Assembly (NCBI GenBank): GCA_009777575.1
Contig: WRLO01000003.1
Span: 1 to 64,000 of the forward strand
Reading direction: 5' to 3'
From: Candidatus Cloacimonadota bacterium
Lineage (GTDB): Bacteria > Cloacimonadota > Cloacimonadia > Cloacimonadales > WRIO01
DNA: 64,000 bases
Position numbers and translations under genes: made by a program. Shown here piece after piece: positions 1-9,058 of this stretch. The notes beneath the pieces were generated by a model. The model made no database searches. It worked only from the letters and a program-made list of their open reading frames with translations, and was not told where the DNA came from. The first letter of the stretch is position 1, and each line of letters begins with the position of its first letter.

Positions 1-21
1 TCCTGTCTGGTGTTTGTTAAA

Positions 22-104
22 TCCCCCCACCCCCCCCCCCCCCCCCCCCCAAAAGGGGGGGGGGGTTCTCCCCCCATATTGGGGGGGGGGGGGTAGGGGG
101 GGGA
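22..104. repeat. C/G homopolymer element interrupting the methyltransferase 5' region
   Basis: The stretch consists almost only of a long C tract, four A, a G tract, a short CTCCCCCCATATT segment and two further G tracts separated by TA. A closely similar segment lies at about 15517-15550 in the same orientation (CTCCCC, a few A/T bases, G8, TA, G9). It sits exactly where homologous methyltransferases have ordinary sequence before the SAM-binding motif. It may be a short mobile element, a tract expansion, or an assembly error at a contig end; the sequence alone does not decide. Confidence 0.5.
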
Positions 105-2195
105 CACAAAGTCCAAATCCTCGATCCTGCTACAGGTACTGGCACTTTCCTTGTAGAAACGATAAAACAGATACACCACAAATTTTCCAGTCAACAAGGG
201 CTTTGGCAAAGTTATGTTTCAGACCATCTACTACCTCGCTTAAACGGTTTTGAAATCCTAATGGCACCATATACAATGGCACATCTAAACTTAAACTGGA
301 CACTTGAAAAAACAGGATTTACTAATGAAAATGAAAAGAGATTGCGGGTATTTCTTACCAACTCTTTGGATGAATTTTCAGAAGGACATCGTGGGCAGGA
401 CAGATTATTTTCTCAAGAAGCTGACGAAGCGGGTACTGTAAAACTTGATACTCCTGTAATGGTAGTTTTGGGAAATCCACCTTACAGTGGAGTTTCATTG
501 AATAAAGACGAGTGGATCTTGAAAAAAATAAACGATTATAAATATACAGAAGGTGTCTATTTTAATGAAAGGAAACATTGGTTAAATGATGATTATGTGA
601 AATTTATTAGGTTAGGGCAAGATTTTGTTGATAAAAACAAATCTGGAGTATTAGCCTATATCACAAATCATAGTTTCTTAGACAATCCGACATTTAGAGC
701 TATGCGTTGGAATTTATTGAAAAGTTTCGACAAAATATATATTATCGATTTACATGGAAGTAGCCTAAAAAAAGAAATCACCCTTGATGGGGCTAAAGAT
801 GAAAATGTGTTTGATATAATGCAAGGTGTATCGATAAATATATTTGTAAAAAGTAAACCGAACTTTTCTTGTCATTGCGATGAACATAGCAATCAGGAAG
901 ACTCGTCAACTAGAAAGTTGACACCACTTGCAGAAATTTTTCACCATGACCTTTATGGAAAGCGAAAAGACAAATTTACTTTTTTATTGAATAACAACCT
1001 TTACACTGTTCCCTTTAAAAAAGTTGAACCACAAGCACCATTTTATTTTTTCACTCCCAAAATATTTGATAATAAATCTGAATATGAAAAAGGGTTTAAA
1101 ATTAATGAACTAATGGAAAAAAATGTTTCTGGGATTGTTACTATGGGTGATGGTTTTATTATCAATAACGATAAAAAGGAGTTATTTAAGAGAATAAATA
1201 AATTAGTTAGAAACGAGTATAATAAACATGATTTAGATACAAAATTTTCCTTAGGTAGAAATTATTCAAAATGGGTTTTGAATAATATTTCTAAAATAAT
1301 TCCAGATGAAAATAAATTAATTCAAATTAATTATCGTCCTTTTGACACAAGATGGGTTTATTTTGAAACTAACACTATTTGGAGAATGCGAGATAATATC
1401 ATGCGCCATTTTATGAATGGTCCAAATGTAGGTCTGATGTTATGCAGGCAACAAAAAGCAGGTGAGTTTCATCATTGTTTTGTTCACAGAAATATTGTAG
1501 AATCAAGCTATGTTTCAAATAATACCTCTGAAATCGGATATTCATTCCCCCTTTACTTTAAACCAGAGAAAGAAAATAAATTCGCACAGCCTAACATGAA
1601 TATGGCTATAGTACAAAAAATAGCAAATCATATAGGTAAACAGAGCGTAACTACAAAACAATTCTTCTCTTACGCAATTTCCGATGAAAATAACGAACTA
1701 ACCCCAATAAATATATTCGATTATATCTACGCTCGCTTACATTCTCCATCATACAGAGAAAAATATAAAGAGTTCCTCAAAATAGATTTTCCAAGAGTTC
1801 CATATCCTGTAAATGCAGATGAGTTTTGGCATTATGTAAAAGTTGGTAGGAGATTACGCAAACTTCATCTGATGGATGGAGTTCAGTCTGACTATCAAAT
1901 AGCGAATTTTAATATTGCTGGTGACAATTCAATCGATAAACCAAAATATATAAACATAGATGACGAAATAGGAAAGGTTTACATCAACGAAACACAATAT
2001 TTCGACAATGTTCCATTGGTAGCTTGGGAGTTTTACATCGGAGGCTACCAACCCGCTCAAAAATGGCTCAAAGACAGGAAAGGAAAAGCATTGTCTTATG
2101 ATGATGTAATTCATTATCAGAAAATAATTCAGGTTTTACAAAAAACAGAGACTATAATGAAAGATATTGATGACATTGAGGGAAAGAAAGTCTAA
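102..2195 (+). CDS. Type ISP/IIG-like DNA adenine methyltransferase, 3' part (5' end disrupted)
   Basis: Probable N6-adenine DNA methyltransferase with target-recognition region, the modification part of a single-chain restriction-modification enzyme. The frame carries SAM-binding motif I (DPATGTGTF, about 123-149) upstream of the first ATG at 261, so the true gene starts further left; the catalytic NPPY motif is at about 474-485. The C-terminal part (from TPINIFDYIYARLHSPSYR to GGYQPAQKWLKDR) resembles the type ISP specificity domain. The nuclease and helicase parts expected upstream are not in the window. In this frame a TAA lies at 18-20, whereas another frame just left of the C tract reads LVFVKS, which resembles the normal run-up to motif I. 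This suggests the homopolymer element has broken the frame. Family assignment is fairly sure; activity is doubtful. Confidence 0.75.
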   Translation, partial: GHKVQILDPATGTGTFLVETIKQIHHKFSSQQGLWQSYVSDHLLPRLNGFEILMAPYTMAHLNLNWTLEKTGFTNENEKRLRVFLTNSLDEFSEGHRGQDRLFSQEADEAGTVKLDTPVMVVLGNPPYSGVSLNKDEWILKKINDYKYTEGVYFNERKHWLNDDYVKFIRLGQDFVDKNKSGVLAYITNHSFLDNPTFRAMRWNLLKSFDKIYIIDLHGSSLKKEITLDGAKDENVFDIMQGVSINIFVKSKPNFSCHCDEHSNQEDSSTRKLTPLAEIFHHDLYGKRKDKFTFLLNNNLYTVPFKKVEPQAPFYFFTPKIFDNKSEYEKGFKINELMEKNVSGIVTMGDGFIINNDKKELFKRINKLVRNEYNKHDLDTKFSLGRNYSKWVLNNISKIIPDENKLIQINYRPFDTRWVYFETNTIWRMRDNIMRHFMNGPNVGLMLCRQQKAGEFHHCFVHRNIVESSYVSNNTSEIGYSFPLYFKPEKENKFAQPNMNMAIVQKIANHIGKQSVTTKQFFSYAISDENNELTPINIFDYIYARLHSPSYREKYKEFLKIDFPRVPYPVNADEFWHYVKVGRRLRKLHLMDGVQSDYQIANFNIAGDNSIDKPKYINIDDEIGKVYINETQYFDNVPLVAWEFYIGGYQPAQKWLKDRKGKALSYDDVIHYQKIIQVLQKTETIMKDIDDIEGKKV

Positions 2196-2302
2196 AAATA
2201 AACTTACCTTCGTTCAAAAGTGCCGCAGCGGAATATCTTACTTATATCGCTAATATTGGTGAAAGCGATGTTCAATTTGAGCTACGCTACGAAAAAAAAT
2301 AA
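2169..2302 (+). pseudogene. RhuM/Fic-associated protein remnant (N-terminal fragment)
   Basis: An ATG at 2169 overlaps the methyltransferase end and reads MTLRERKSKNK. A shift to another frame near 2200-2207 then gives LPSFKSAAAEYLTYIANIGE and ends LRYEKK-stop at 2302. The string AAAEYLTYIANIGE followed by an RYE motif resembles the N-terminus of RhuM-type virulence proteins, which usually continue with a winged-helix domain. Here the frame is shifted and the rest is missing, so it is read as a decayed gene co-located with the restriction-modification gene. Assignment rests on recalled family patterns and a short fragment. Confidence 0.4.
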
Positions 2303-2332
2303 ATATTTCTTAAAAGAAGTTTATTTTGTGGT

Positions 2333-3181
2333 TTAAATTATAAATTTTTCTTTCAGTTTATCTACTATCAGCTTTGCACTTTCTCTTGCGTCACATTCAT
2401 GAACTTTTCCTGCTGATTTTGCTCCTTTAGTCATAGTTTTTTTTACTTTTGTGGGAGAGGCATTTAAACCTGTTCTTTCTGGTTCGAGTCCGATGTCCTT
2501 GATAGATATTGTTTCAACAGTATTTATCTTATGACTCTCTATATTTGGTTTTTGACAAATGTCAAATATTCTACTGATAGTCATATATCTTGGTTGGTTC
2601 ATTTCTTTTAGAACAGTCAACAAGCAAGGCATTTTAATTCGTATTTTTTGATATTCATCTTCAAATACTTTTTTTACAATCAAATATTTATCTTGCTTTT
2701 CTATCTCAGTTACATAGCTAATCTGAGGGAGCCCCAAATGCTCGGCTATCTGAGGGCCTACCTGAGCTGTATCACCATCAATCGCCTGCCTACCACATAT
2801 TATAAGGTCAAAACAAATTTGAGATTCTTTAATCTCATTTTTACTGATTTTTAATTTGTCACTTTTTATTGCGTATGCTAAAGCTAATGATGTAGCATAA
2901 GTGTCTGAACCAGCAAACGCCCTATCTGTTAATAAAAAGACCTTGTCAGCACCCATTGCATATGCTTCTTTTAACGCTGATTCTGCTTGTGGTGGTCCCA
3001 TAGAGAGTACCGTCACTTGTCCACCATAGATCTCTTTCAATGCTATAGCTGCCTCTATGCCTGCTTTATCATCTGGATTTATTATCACAGGAATGCCTTC
3101 CCTTATCAGTGTTCCTGTTTTGGGGTCTATTTTTACTTCAGTGGTGTCAGGAACTTGCTTTATACAAACAATTATGTTCAT
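2333..3181 (-). CDS. etfB: Electron transfer flavoprotein, beta subunit
   Basis: Beta subunit of the ETF heterodimer that takes electrons from acyl-CoA dehydrogenases. The N-terminus (MNIIVCIKQVPDTTEVKID) is typical EtfB, as are the NPDDKAGIEAA segment, DLIICGRQAIDGDTAQVGPQ (nucleotide-binding loop) and PCLLTVLKEMNQPRY. At 282 residues it is slightly longer than usual (about 255-265). The start has a GGAGA ribosome site nine bases upstream. It is last in a minus-strand run kal, acyl-CoA dehydrogenase, small DUF4177-like gene, etfB, so it probably serves that dehydrogenase (bifurcating or not cannot be told). The usual partner etfA does not follow: the next sequence is the methyltransferase locus. 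Confidence 0.93.
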   Translation of the reverse strand: MNIIVCIKQVPDTTEVKIDPKTGTLIREGIPVIINPDDKAGIEAAIALKEIYGGQVTVLSMGPPQAESALKEAYAMGADKVFLLTDRAFAGSDTYATSLALAYAIKSDKLKISKNEIKESQICFDLIICGRQAIDGDTAQVGPQIAEHLGLPQISYVTEIEKQDKYLIVKKVFEDEYQKIRIKMPCLLTVLKEMNQPRYMTISRIFDICQKPNIESHKINTVETISIKDIGLEPERTGLNASPTKVKKTMTKGAKSAGKVHECDARESAKLIVDKLKEKFII

Positions 3182-3269
3182 AAATTATTTCTCCATTCTT
3201 CTATTTGTCTATATCCTATATCATTTCTCTTATGATTTGATACAACTCATTACAATGTAAACTGTTATA

Positions 3270-3449
3270 TCAATCTTTGAGTTTTCGAAAAACCAACAGA
3301 GCAAAGGTGTGACCACCTGTTGCTAGGCTATTCATATATTCCCAGCCACTTGATGCCATTTGGTTTATCTTGTTTTCTACAAAAATAGCTTGATTTTGAC
3401 CCTTTGCATCCCGTGGATCATACAACCATGTTTTGTATTCATATTTCAT
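3270..3449 (-). CDS. Small DUF4177-like protein
   Basis: A 59-residue protein starting MKYEYKTWLYDPRD and containing KINQMASSGWEYMNSLATGG then FALLVFRK. The pattern of a tyrosine-rich start, a GWE motif in the middle and a beta strand ending in FRK or FKR is that of the DUF4177 family, whose function is unknown. It has a strong ribosome site (GAGAGGT, eight bases before the ATG) and sits between etfB (88 bp) and the acyl-CoA dehydrogenase (55 bp) on the same strand, so it is likely co-transcribed with them. I infer that it is real from the ribosome site, the family pattern and the operon spacing. A role in the fermentation pathway is not shown. Confidence 0.72.
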   Translation of the reverse strand: MKYEYKTWLYDPRDAKGQNQAIFVENKINQMASSGWEYMNSLATGGHTFALLVFRKLKD

Positions 3450-3504
3450 ATTTTACCTCTCTTTTAAAGTATCTTTTACTGTTTTAAATTCTTTTCCCAA
3501 AACT

Positions 3505-4644
3505 TCATTTCAATATGCTCGCGGCTATCACCATTCTTTGCACTTCTGAAGTTCCCTCGTAAATCTCTGTGATTTTGGCATCTCGCATCATCCTTTCTAC
3601 AGGATATTCTCTTGTATAACCGTAGCCACCGAAGTATTGAACTGCTTTTGTTGTTATTTCCATTGCTGTTTCAGAGGAAAATAACTTTGCTTGAGCTGCT
3701 TCTTTGGAAAACGGTTTTTTTTGGTCTTTAAGCCATGCGGCATGATAAACGAGCCATCTAGCTGCGTCAATCTTGGTTTGCATATCGGCTAGTTGAAATT
3801 GAGTATTCTGGAATGAGGATATAGATTTTCCAAATTGTCTTCGTTCTTTTGTATATTTTATTGTCTCATCCATTGCGCCTTGTGCTATACCTAAAGCCTG
3901 AGATGCTATTCCTATCCTGCCGCCATCAAGGGTTTTCATTGCTATACTAAAACCTTTACCTTCTTGACCGAGTAGATTTTCTATAGGCAATTTAACATTC
4001 TCAAAAATCAACTCGCATGTTGCTGAGCCTCTTATTCCTAATTTCTTTTCTGCTTTACCTATAGTAAAACCCGGCATTCCTTTCTCTACTATAAATGCTG
4101 ATATGCCTCTTGTGCCAACAGTTTTATCTGTCATTGCCATCACTACATATATATCAGCAGGACCAGCATTAGTTATGAAAATTTTTGAACCATTTAGTAA
4201 ATAATGATCTTCCTTTTTTTCTGCAAGAGTTTGTTGTGCTGCTGCATCAGTCCCTGCATTTGGCTCTGTTAGTCCAAATGCACCCAACTTATCGCCTTGA
4301 ACCAATGGTATCAGATATTTTTCTTTTTGCTTAGTTGTTCCAAAATCATAAATTGGAGAGGCACACAAGGAAGTATGAGCAGACACTATCACACCGGTTG
4401 CTGCACATACTTTGGACAATTCTTCAACTGCGATAGCATAACAAAGATTGTCTGCTCCTTGACCTCCGATATCTTTAGGAAAAGGTATACCCAAAAAACC
4501 ATAGCGAGCCAGTTTTGGCAAATTTTCAGTAGGAAATCTTTCCTCTTCATCTATAATTGCTGCTAGAGGTTTTATCTCATTTAATGCGAAATCTCGAAAC
4601 ATCCTTTGAGAAATCTTATGAGCTTCTGATAATTCAAAATGCAT
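3505..4644 (-). CDS. Short-chain acyl-CoA dehydrogenase (butyryl-CoA dehydrogenase type)
   Basis: FAD-dependent acyl-CoA dehydrogenase of 379 residues, the normal length. Visible signatures are LTEPNAGTDAAAQQT (FAD/substrate loop), GRIGIASQALGIAQGA, RRQFGKSISSFQNTQFQLAD and the C-terminal QYFGGYGYTREYPVERMMRDAKI. The EIYEGTSEVQR segment contains the glutamate expected to be the catalytic base in short-chain enzymes. The start has an AAGGAG site. With kal upstream and etfB downstream it most likely reduces crotonyl-CoA to butyryl-CoA, the last reductive step of lysine fermentation, or runs in the oxidative direction; context cannot settle the direction. Confidence 0.92.
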   Translation of the reverse strand: MHFELSEAHKISQRMFRDFALNEIKPLAAIIDEEERFPTENLPKLARYGFLGIPFPKDIGGQGADNLCYAIAVEELSKVCAATGVIVSAHTSLCASPIYDFGTTKQKEKYLIPLVQGDKLGAFGLTEPNAGTDAAAQQTLAEKKEDHYLLNGSKIFITNAGPADIYVVMAMTDKTVGTRGISAFIVEKGMPGFTIGKAEKKLGIRGSATCELIFENVKLPIENLLGQEGKGFSIAMKTLDGGRIGIASQALGIAQGAMDETIKYTKERRQFGKSISSFQNTQFQLADMQTKIDAARWLVYHAAWLKDQKKPFSKEAAQAKLFSSETAMEITTKAVQYFGGYGYTREYPVERMMRDAKITEIYEGTSEVQRMVIAASILK

Positions 4645-4715
4645 TTACATCTCCTTTTTATTAATTCGATAAATCCAGTATAGTTGAATAAAAAATAAAA
4701 TTCTTCATTATTTTA

Positions 4716-5108
4716 TCAGCTCACTTCATATCTTTGTTTATCCTTTGGAACTACGCAAGTTCCAGTTGCGCGACAAACTATTATGGGACTTTCTATCAAT
4801 TCAGCTGCAGAATCATTAATATTTGGTAAAGGTCTTATCACTTTTCTTGCTTCAAAAGACATCTTTCTTGATGTATTACCGACCTTTATTATCTCACCTT
4901 CTGCCTCAATATAATCTCCTGCATAAACTGGGGCAAGAAACTCTATTTTTTCATACCCTACAAACAAACCTTCGTCTCCATCATGTATGATATTCAATTC
5001 TGTAGCTATATCTCCAAAAAGCTGAAGCATTTTAGCCCCGTCAACCAAATTACCGCCATAATGAGCATCGGATGAACTCATCCTAACCCTAATTAAAGAT
5101 TTTTTCAT
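4716..5108 (-). CDS. kal: 3-aminobutyryl-CoA ammonia-lyase (hotdog fold)
   Basis: A 130-residue single hotdog-fold protein beginning [20 protein letters not shown]. The signatures [40 protein letters not shown] and [15 protein letters not shown] match what I recall of Kal enzymes, which deaminate L-3-aminobutyryl-CoA to crotonyl-CoA in lysine fermentation. It is the first gene of the minus-strand run, 71 bp before the acyl-CoA dehydrogenase, which would use its product. The start has an AGAGGTG ribosome site. The other pathway genes (kamA, kamDE, kdd, kce) are not in this window. A general hotdog thioesterase is the alternative, but the length and motifs favour Kal. Confidence 0.85.
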   Translation of the reverse strand: MKKSLIRVRMSSSDAHYGGNLVDGAKMLQLFGDIATELNIIHDGDEGLFVGYEKIEFLAPVYAGDYIEAEGEIIKVGNTSRKMSFEARKVIRPLPNINDSAAELIESPIIVCRATGTCVVPKDKQRYEVS

Positions 5109-5302
5109 TTATTCACCTCTGTGAGTTTAATTTTCTTTTTTTTGTCATCAAGTCTGAATTATTTATTCATTTAAATATTTTTTATATCATAGTTACAATT
5201 TTTTTTTTTTATCACATTTGTCAATTGTTTTTTATTTTTACCTATTTCATTAATTACTAAAGTAGATAAAAAAGGTTTTGAATCCAACTTTTATTATATT
5301 TC

Positions 5303-5332
5303 TTGACAAAATTGGTATTTCTTTTTTTATGG
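5303..5332 (+). promoter_or_regulatory. Putative promoter of the exported metalloprotease gene
   Basis: TTGACA at 5303-5308 is followed after 16 bases by TTTTATGG (5325-5332), about 30 bp before the start codon at 5365. The spacing equals that of the other TTGACA promoters in this window, although the downstream box lacks the exact TTTG end. The rest of the 5109-5364 gap between the divergent kal and metalloprotease genes is plain A/T-rich sequence. Confidence 0.4.
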
Positions 5333-5364
5333 TTAATAAATGATTTTTTTTTAAGGAATTTGAT

Positions 5365-8300
5365 ATGGGTATAACCAAATTGTCTAATATAAATAGGAAA
5401 TTTATCCTAATAATTATATTTTCTTTTATTTGTGTGTCTTTGTATTCACTAGGTGCTTTCAGTCTCTTCAATGGTCGCAATAGAGCAGATTTAAAATGGT
5501 TTGAGGTGAAAACAGAGCAAGTTCGTGTTGTTTACAATGATGGTTTACAAGAAACTGCTCTCAGAGCGATAGCAATAGCAGACTCTACCTACAATGTCTT
5601 GATAAAAACTTTTGATATAATTCCCAGTAAAGAAATCTTGATTTTTCTCTCTGATCAGGATGATATTACAAATGGAGCTGCTTTGCTTGACCATTATATA
5701 TTTATTTGGGCTGATAGTAATGATTTTGTGAAAATGTTTACTGGCGATCAAAAATGGCTTGAAAAAGTCATTCCCCATGAATTGGTGCATTGGTTTGTTA
5801 TGTATACCTTAAATGATTGGCTTTCTATGTTTTTACCAATTTCACAATTGAAATTTCCAATGGAATTACATGAGGGTTATGCTATGTTTTTTAGTGGCGA
5901 GCCTTGGGGGCTAAATAGAGGCGATAAGTTTTTGCGGACTTATTCTTTTTCGCGAAATCAAGGAAGTTCAAATGCCTATTGGGAAGGAAATTTTATGTAT
6001 GCCAGCGGTTTTGCTTTTGTTAAATATCTATCTGAGTTTTATGGAGAAGAAAAACTAATTAAGCTAATAAAATCAAGAGATAAATGGAAATTATTTAATT
6101 TTAGTGAGGCTTTTAAAGAAGTCTACAAAAAATCTTTTGAGGACATCTGGGAAGAATGGTCACGATATATTAATACATGGTATTTTGGGGAGACTTATGT
6201 GCAAAAACTGATGCATACAGATACTTTTTCTGAAGTTTTATCTGTAAATAGTATAACTACCTTGAAAACAAATATGCAGGTTTTAGATTTTGTGATAAAG
6301 ACAGACCAAATACTCGCAGCAGTCAGATTATCTGAAAATCAGAGGTTTACGAGCCTAATACATGGTTCTTTGAATGCTGATAGTCTCGCAGTGGATAAGT
6401 TCCATATAGATAATTGGAGAGTTATAGAAAATGCAGGTTGGTTCAATGAAGCAGATATTAGTCCCAACGGTAGATATGTAGTTTTTACAAGAGTAACTAG
6501 GCATAAATATGGGAGATTAGCTCCATTGGTGACTTTATACGATACAGAAACTAGAAAAAAAATCAGGCTTGGTGAAGGGGCTTTTCCAGTTGTTAATGAT
6601 GAGGGTCTGGTTTATTATCAACACAAAACAGAAAAAGTTAATTCAATCATATCGAGAAATATACAAGGAAATAAAGAAGTTTTCCTCGCCTTGACACCTG
6701 ATAATCAGATTGTGGACTTGAGACTTAGTCCAGATGGCAAATATTTATCAGCTACCATTTTCGATCCAGACAGAGATTTTTTGATAGCGATTTTTGAAAC
6801 AAATTCATCTATCAATAATGAAACCGTGATTCTAAACTCTTTAAACAACCTTGATAACATCAGTTTTATAAACGAGCCTATTGAAATCCTGCAACTTCAT
6901 TCCATGCCGCAAGATGTGCTTTGGATGAACGATAAGAATCTTTCTATAATGATGGAAAATGAAAATATTTTCAAGTTAGAACTTTATCTATATAATATAG
7001 AAACTGAAGAATTTCGTTTTTTTGAGACCCCTCCATATAATATTTTTCCAAGGATTTTGGTTGAACATGAAGAAGGGCTTCAAGCTATAAGCTTAAATGA
7101 AGTTGACAGAGGTAGCGATGTGATAGGTAAAGCATATTTACCAGAAAAAAGAGATTTTGATAATAGAGTTACTGTAGATCCAGTCCATTATTACAATAGA
7201 TGGATATATCGAGAACCTGCCAACAAAATTCCTGATCTGATAGTTCCTTATAACAACTTAATTGAATCGAAATATTCACCCTTGAAAAATATCAGTTATA
7301 GAACGGGATTTGCCTTACCAACTTCCATGGGAGTGGTCGGAACTGTATTATTCTCAGAACCCTTAGGAAAGCATTTATTTCAAGCCGCTGGTTTTTATCC
7401 ATTATGGCACAAAGAAAGTGACCCATATTGGATGATGACTTATGAAAACAATGCCTTTAGACCTTCAATAAGTATGACTGCAATCAACACTAACTGGATT
7501 GCAGGTGTTCACAATGAAGATATAATCTACAATAAATTGAATCTTTATTCGTTATCAGCCTTATTTCGTCAAGATTTTAGGTATCAGAGCTTTTCTCATC
7601 TTTATTACCATGCTAGTTTATCTTATTACAATTTCAGATTGTTAGAACGATCAAAGGAATTTTCTGATATGTTTACTGAAAATGATATTGTTACAGCTGA
7701 ATTAGGCACATATTATTATTATGATTTGCCCTGGATGAATAGTATTTATCACCCAGTTCGATCTTTAGATATAGAATTAAGTTATGAATTTTCGGATGAA
7801 AACCTCGGTATGTTAAGAAATTATTGGCAAATAAAGGCATTTACTGATTTTTCTTATGCACCTTTATTAAATATGAGTAAGAATGAAATAATCAAAACAA
7901 TTGCTCTCCAAAATAGAACTCATTATCGTTTAGCAGGTGGAGAGCCTTTTTCTCAATTTTTACCCGGTGTTGATGATTCTGAGTTTTTTTATTTTGGTGG
8001 TCAACCCATGTTTTCTCGATTGTATCTTAGAGGTTTCAATCAGATGATGTGGGGGAAAGAATTGTTTAATACACAAACAGATTTAAAAATAAAACTACTT
8101 GATGATTTAGACTTTAGTTTAAATTGGGGTATACCTCTGCTCCGAGCAGGCTATTTGGGTGTTTCTGGTTGGTATGATTATACAAGACTTTCACAACATG
8201 TAGTTGTTCGAGAAACTGAGGAAGTTCTCTCTGAGAAAAATAAAACCTTTGAAGCGATGGGATATGAAATACGCTCTGCTTGGGAAATAATGGGTATGCC

Positions 8301-8391
8301 GACTTTACATAGATTTGGTCAGGCTTTTGATAAAAAAGGAAATAAATTGGATTATTATTATATTTTTGAAATCCCATTTTTTCATTTTTAG
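5365..8391 (+). CDS. Exported zinc metalloprotease with beta-propeller-like middle and barrel-like C-terminus
   Basis: A 1008-residue protein with an N-terminal signal/anchor (about residues 12-32). HELVH (138-142) is an HExxH zinc motif, and ELHEGYA (about 167-173) offers a third ligand, as in peptidase MA-like domains. Residues about 280-620 contain repeats of the type DISPNGRYVVFTR and LRLSPDGKYLSATIF, typical of TolB/WD40-like propeller blades. The last third is rich in aromatic alternating strands (e.g. FGGQPMFSRLYLRGFNQ) and ends in FFHF, as outer-membrane barrels do. It probably sits in the outer membrane with a periplasmic or surface protease domain. The start has an AAGGAA site and a TTGACA promoter upstream. 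Substrate unknown; domain boundaries are approximate. Confidence 0.75.
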   Translation: MGITKLSNINRKFILIIIFSFICVSLYSLGAFSLFNGRNRADLKWFEVKTEQVRVVYNDGLQETALRAIAIADSTYNVLIKTFDIIPSKEILIFLSDQDDITNGAALLDHYIFIWADSNDFVKMFTGDQKWLEKVIPHELVHWFVMYTLNDWLSMFLPISQLKFPMELHEGYAMFFSGEPWGLNRGDKFLRTYSFSRNQGSSNAYWEGNFMYASGFAFVKYLSEFYGEEKLIKLIKSRDKWKLFNFSEAFKEVYKKSFEDIWEEWSRYINTWYFGETYVQKLMHTDTFSEVLSVNSITTLKTNMQVLDFVIKTDQILAAVRLSENQRFTSLIHGSLNADSLAVDKFHIDNWRVIENAGWFNEADISPNGRYVVFTRVTRHKYGRLAPLVTLYDTETRKKIRLGEGAFPVVNDEGLVYYQHKTEKVNSIISRNIQGNKEVFLALTPDNQIVDLRLSPDGKYLSATIFDPDRDFLIAIFETNSSINNETVILNSLNNLDNISFINEPIEILQLHSMPQDVLWMNDKNLSIMMENENIFKLELYLYNIETEEFRFFETPPYNIFPRILVEHEEGLQAISLNEVDRGSDVIGKAYLPEKRDFDNRVTVDPVHYYNRWIYREPANKIPDLIVPYNNLIESKYSPLKNISYRTGFALPTSMGVVGTVLFSEPLGKHLFQAAGFYPLWHKESDPYWMMTYENNAFRPSISMTAINTNWIAGVHNEDIIYNKLNLYSLSALFRQDFRYQSFSHLYYHASLSYYNFRLLERSKEFSDMFTENDIVTAELGTYYYYDLPWMNSIYHPVRSLDIELSYEFSDENLGMLRNYWQIKAFTDFSYAPLLNMSKNEIIKTIALQNRTHYRLAGGEPFSQFLPGVDDSEFFYFGGQPMFSRLYLRGFNQMMWGKELFNTQTDLKIKLLDDLDFSLNWGIPLLRAGYLGVSGWYDYTRLSQHVVVRETEEVLSEKNKTFEAMGYEIRSAWEIMGMPTLHRFGQAFDKKGNKLDYYYIFEIPFFHF

Positions 8392-8442
8392 TTCAAATCA
8401 TTTTAATTATATATATCAAAATAGAGTATAAAAGAGGATATA

Positions 8443-9036
8443 ATGGAGTTAACTAAAAAAATTTTTGGTAAAGGCAATGATAAAGAGAAAACCAATTTTT
8501 ACAATATTTACTGTGAAGACTGTATTTTTATCATGGTTGATATCCAAGAAAAATTTAAAGACATAATTTACAAAATGCAAAATGTTGTAAAGAATGCAGA
8601 TATTTTGAACAAAGTCTCAGAGATTTTGGAAATACCTCTGATTGTCACAGAGCAAAGCCCTGATAAACTGGGTAAATCTATTGAAAATATATATTTACCA
8701 GCATCTCATAAATATTTTCAAAAAACAAAATTTAGTGCAATGACAGATGAAGTAAAAGAATACACTGATGAACTTGACCGTAAAGTATTGATAGTCTACG
8801 GTATTGAAGCTCATGTTTGTATTACCCAAACTTGTCTTGAGGCTTCACAAATAGGATATGATGTGGTTTTAATCTCTGATGCAGTTTCCTCAAGAAAAGC
8901 CTACAGCAAAGAAATCGCTCTCAACTTGCTCGAAAAAAGTAAGATTAATGTGGTCACTACCGAAATGTTACTCTTCAATTTGTTGAATGATGCAAAACAT
9001 CCAAAATTTAGGGATATTTCAAAATTGGTAAAATAA
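8443..9036 (+). CDS. Isochorismatase-fold cysteine hydrolase
   Basis: A 197-residue member of the isochorismatase/nicotinamidase-like superfamily. The expected catalytic triad can be placed: Asp33 in FIMVDIQEKF, a lysine in the QKTKFSAM segment (Lys94 or Lys96), and Cys126 in GIEAHVCITQT, preceded by the family's typical cis-peptide region. The sequence CLEASQIGYDVVLISDAVSSR is also characteristic. Closest in style to YcaC-like or other uncharacterised amidohydrolases; the substrate cannot be told. It lies between the metalloprotease gene (51 bp) and the activase fusion (22 bp) and is probably co-transcribed with the latter. An AGAGGA ribosome site precedes the ATG. Confidence 0.85.
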   Translation: MELTKKIFGKGNDKEKTNFYNIYCEDCIFIMVDIQEKFKDIIYKMQNVVKNADILNKVSEILEIPLIVTEQSPDKLGKSIENIYLPASHKYFQKTKFSAMTDEVKEYTDELDRKVLIVYGIEAHVCITQTCLEASQIGYDVVLISDAVSSRKAYSKEIALNLLEKSKINVVTTEMLLFNLLNDAKHPKFRDISKLVK

Positions 9037-9058
9037 TATTGTTTTTTATTGAGTTAAT

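Noticed and set aside
14-253. Proline/glycine-rich open frame at the window start
   Set aside because: It is produced by the C and G tracts and is out of frame with the methyltransferase motif I sequence.
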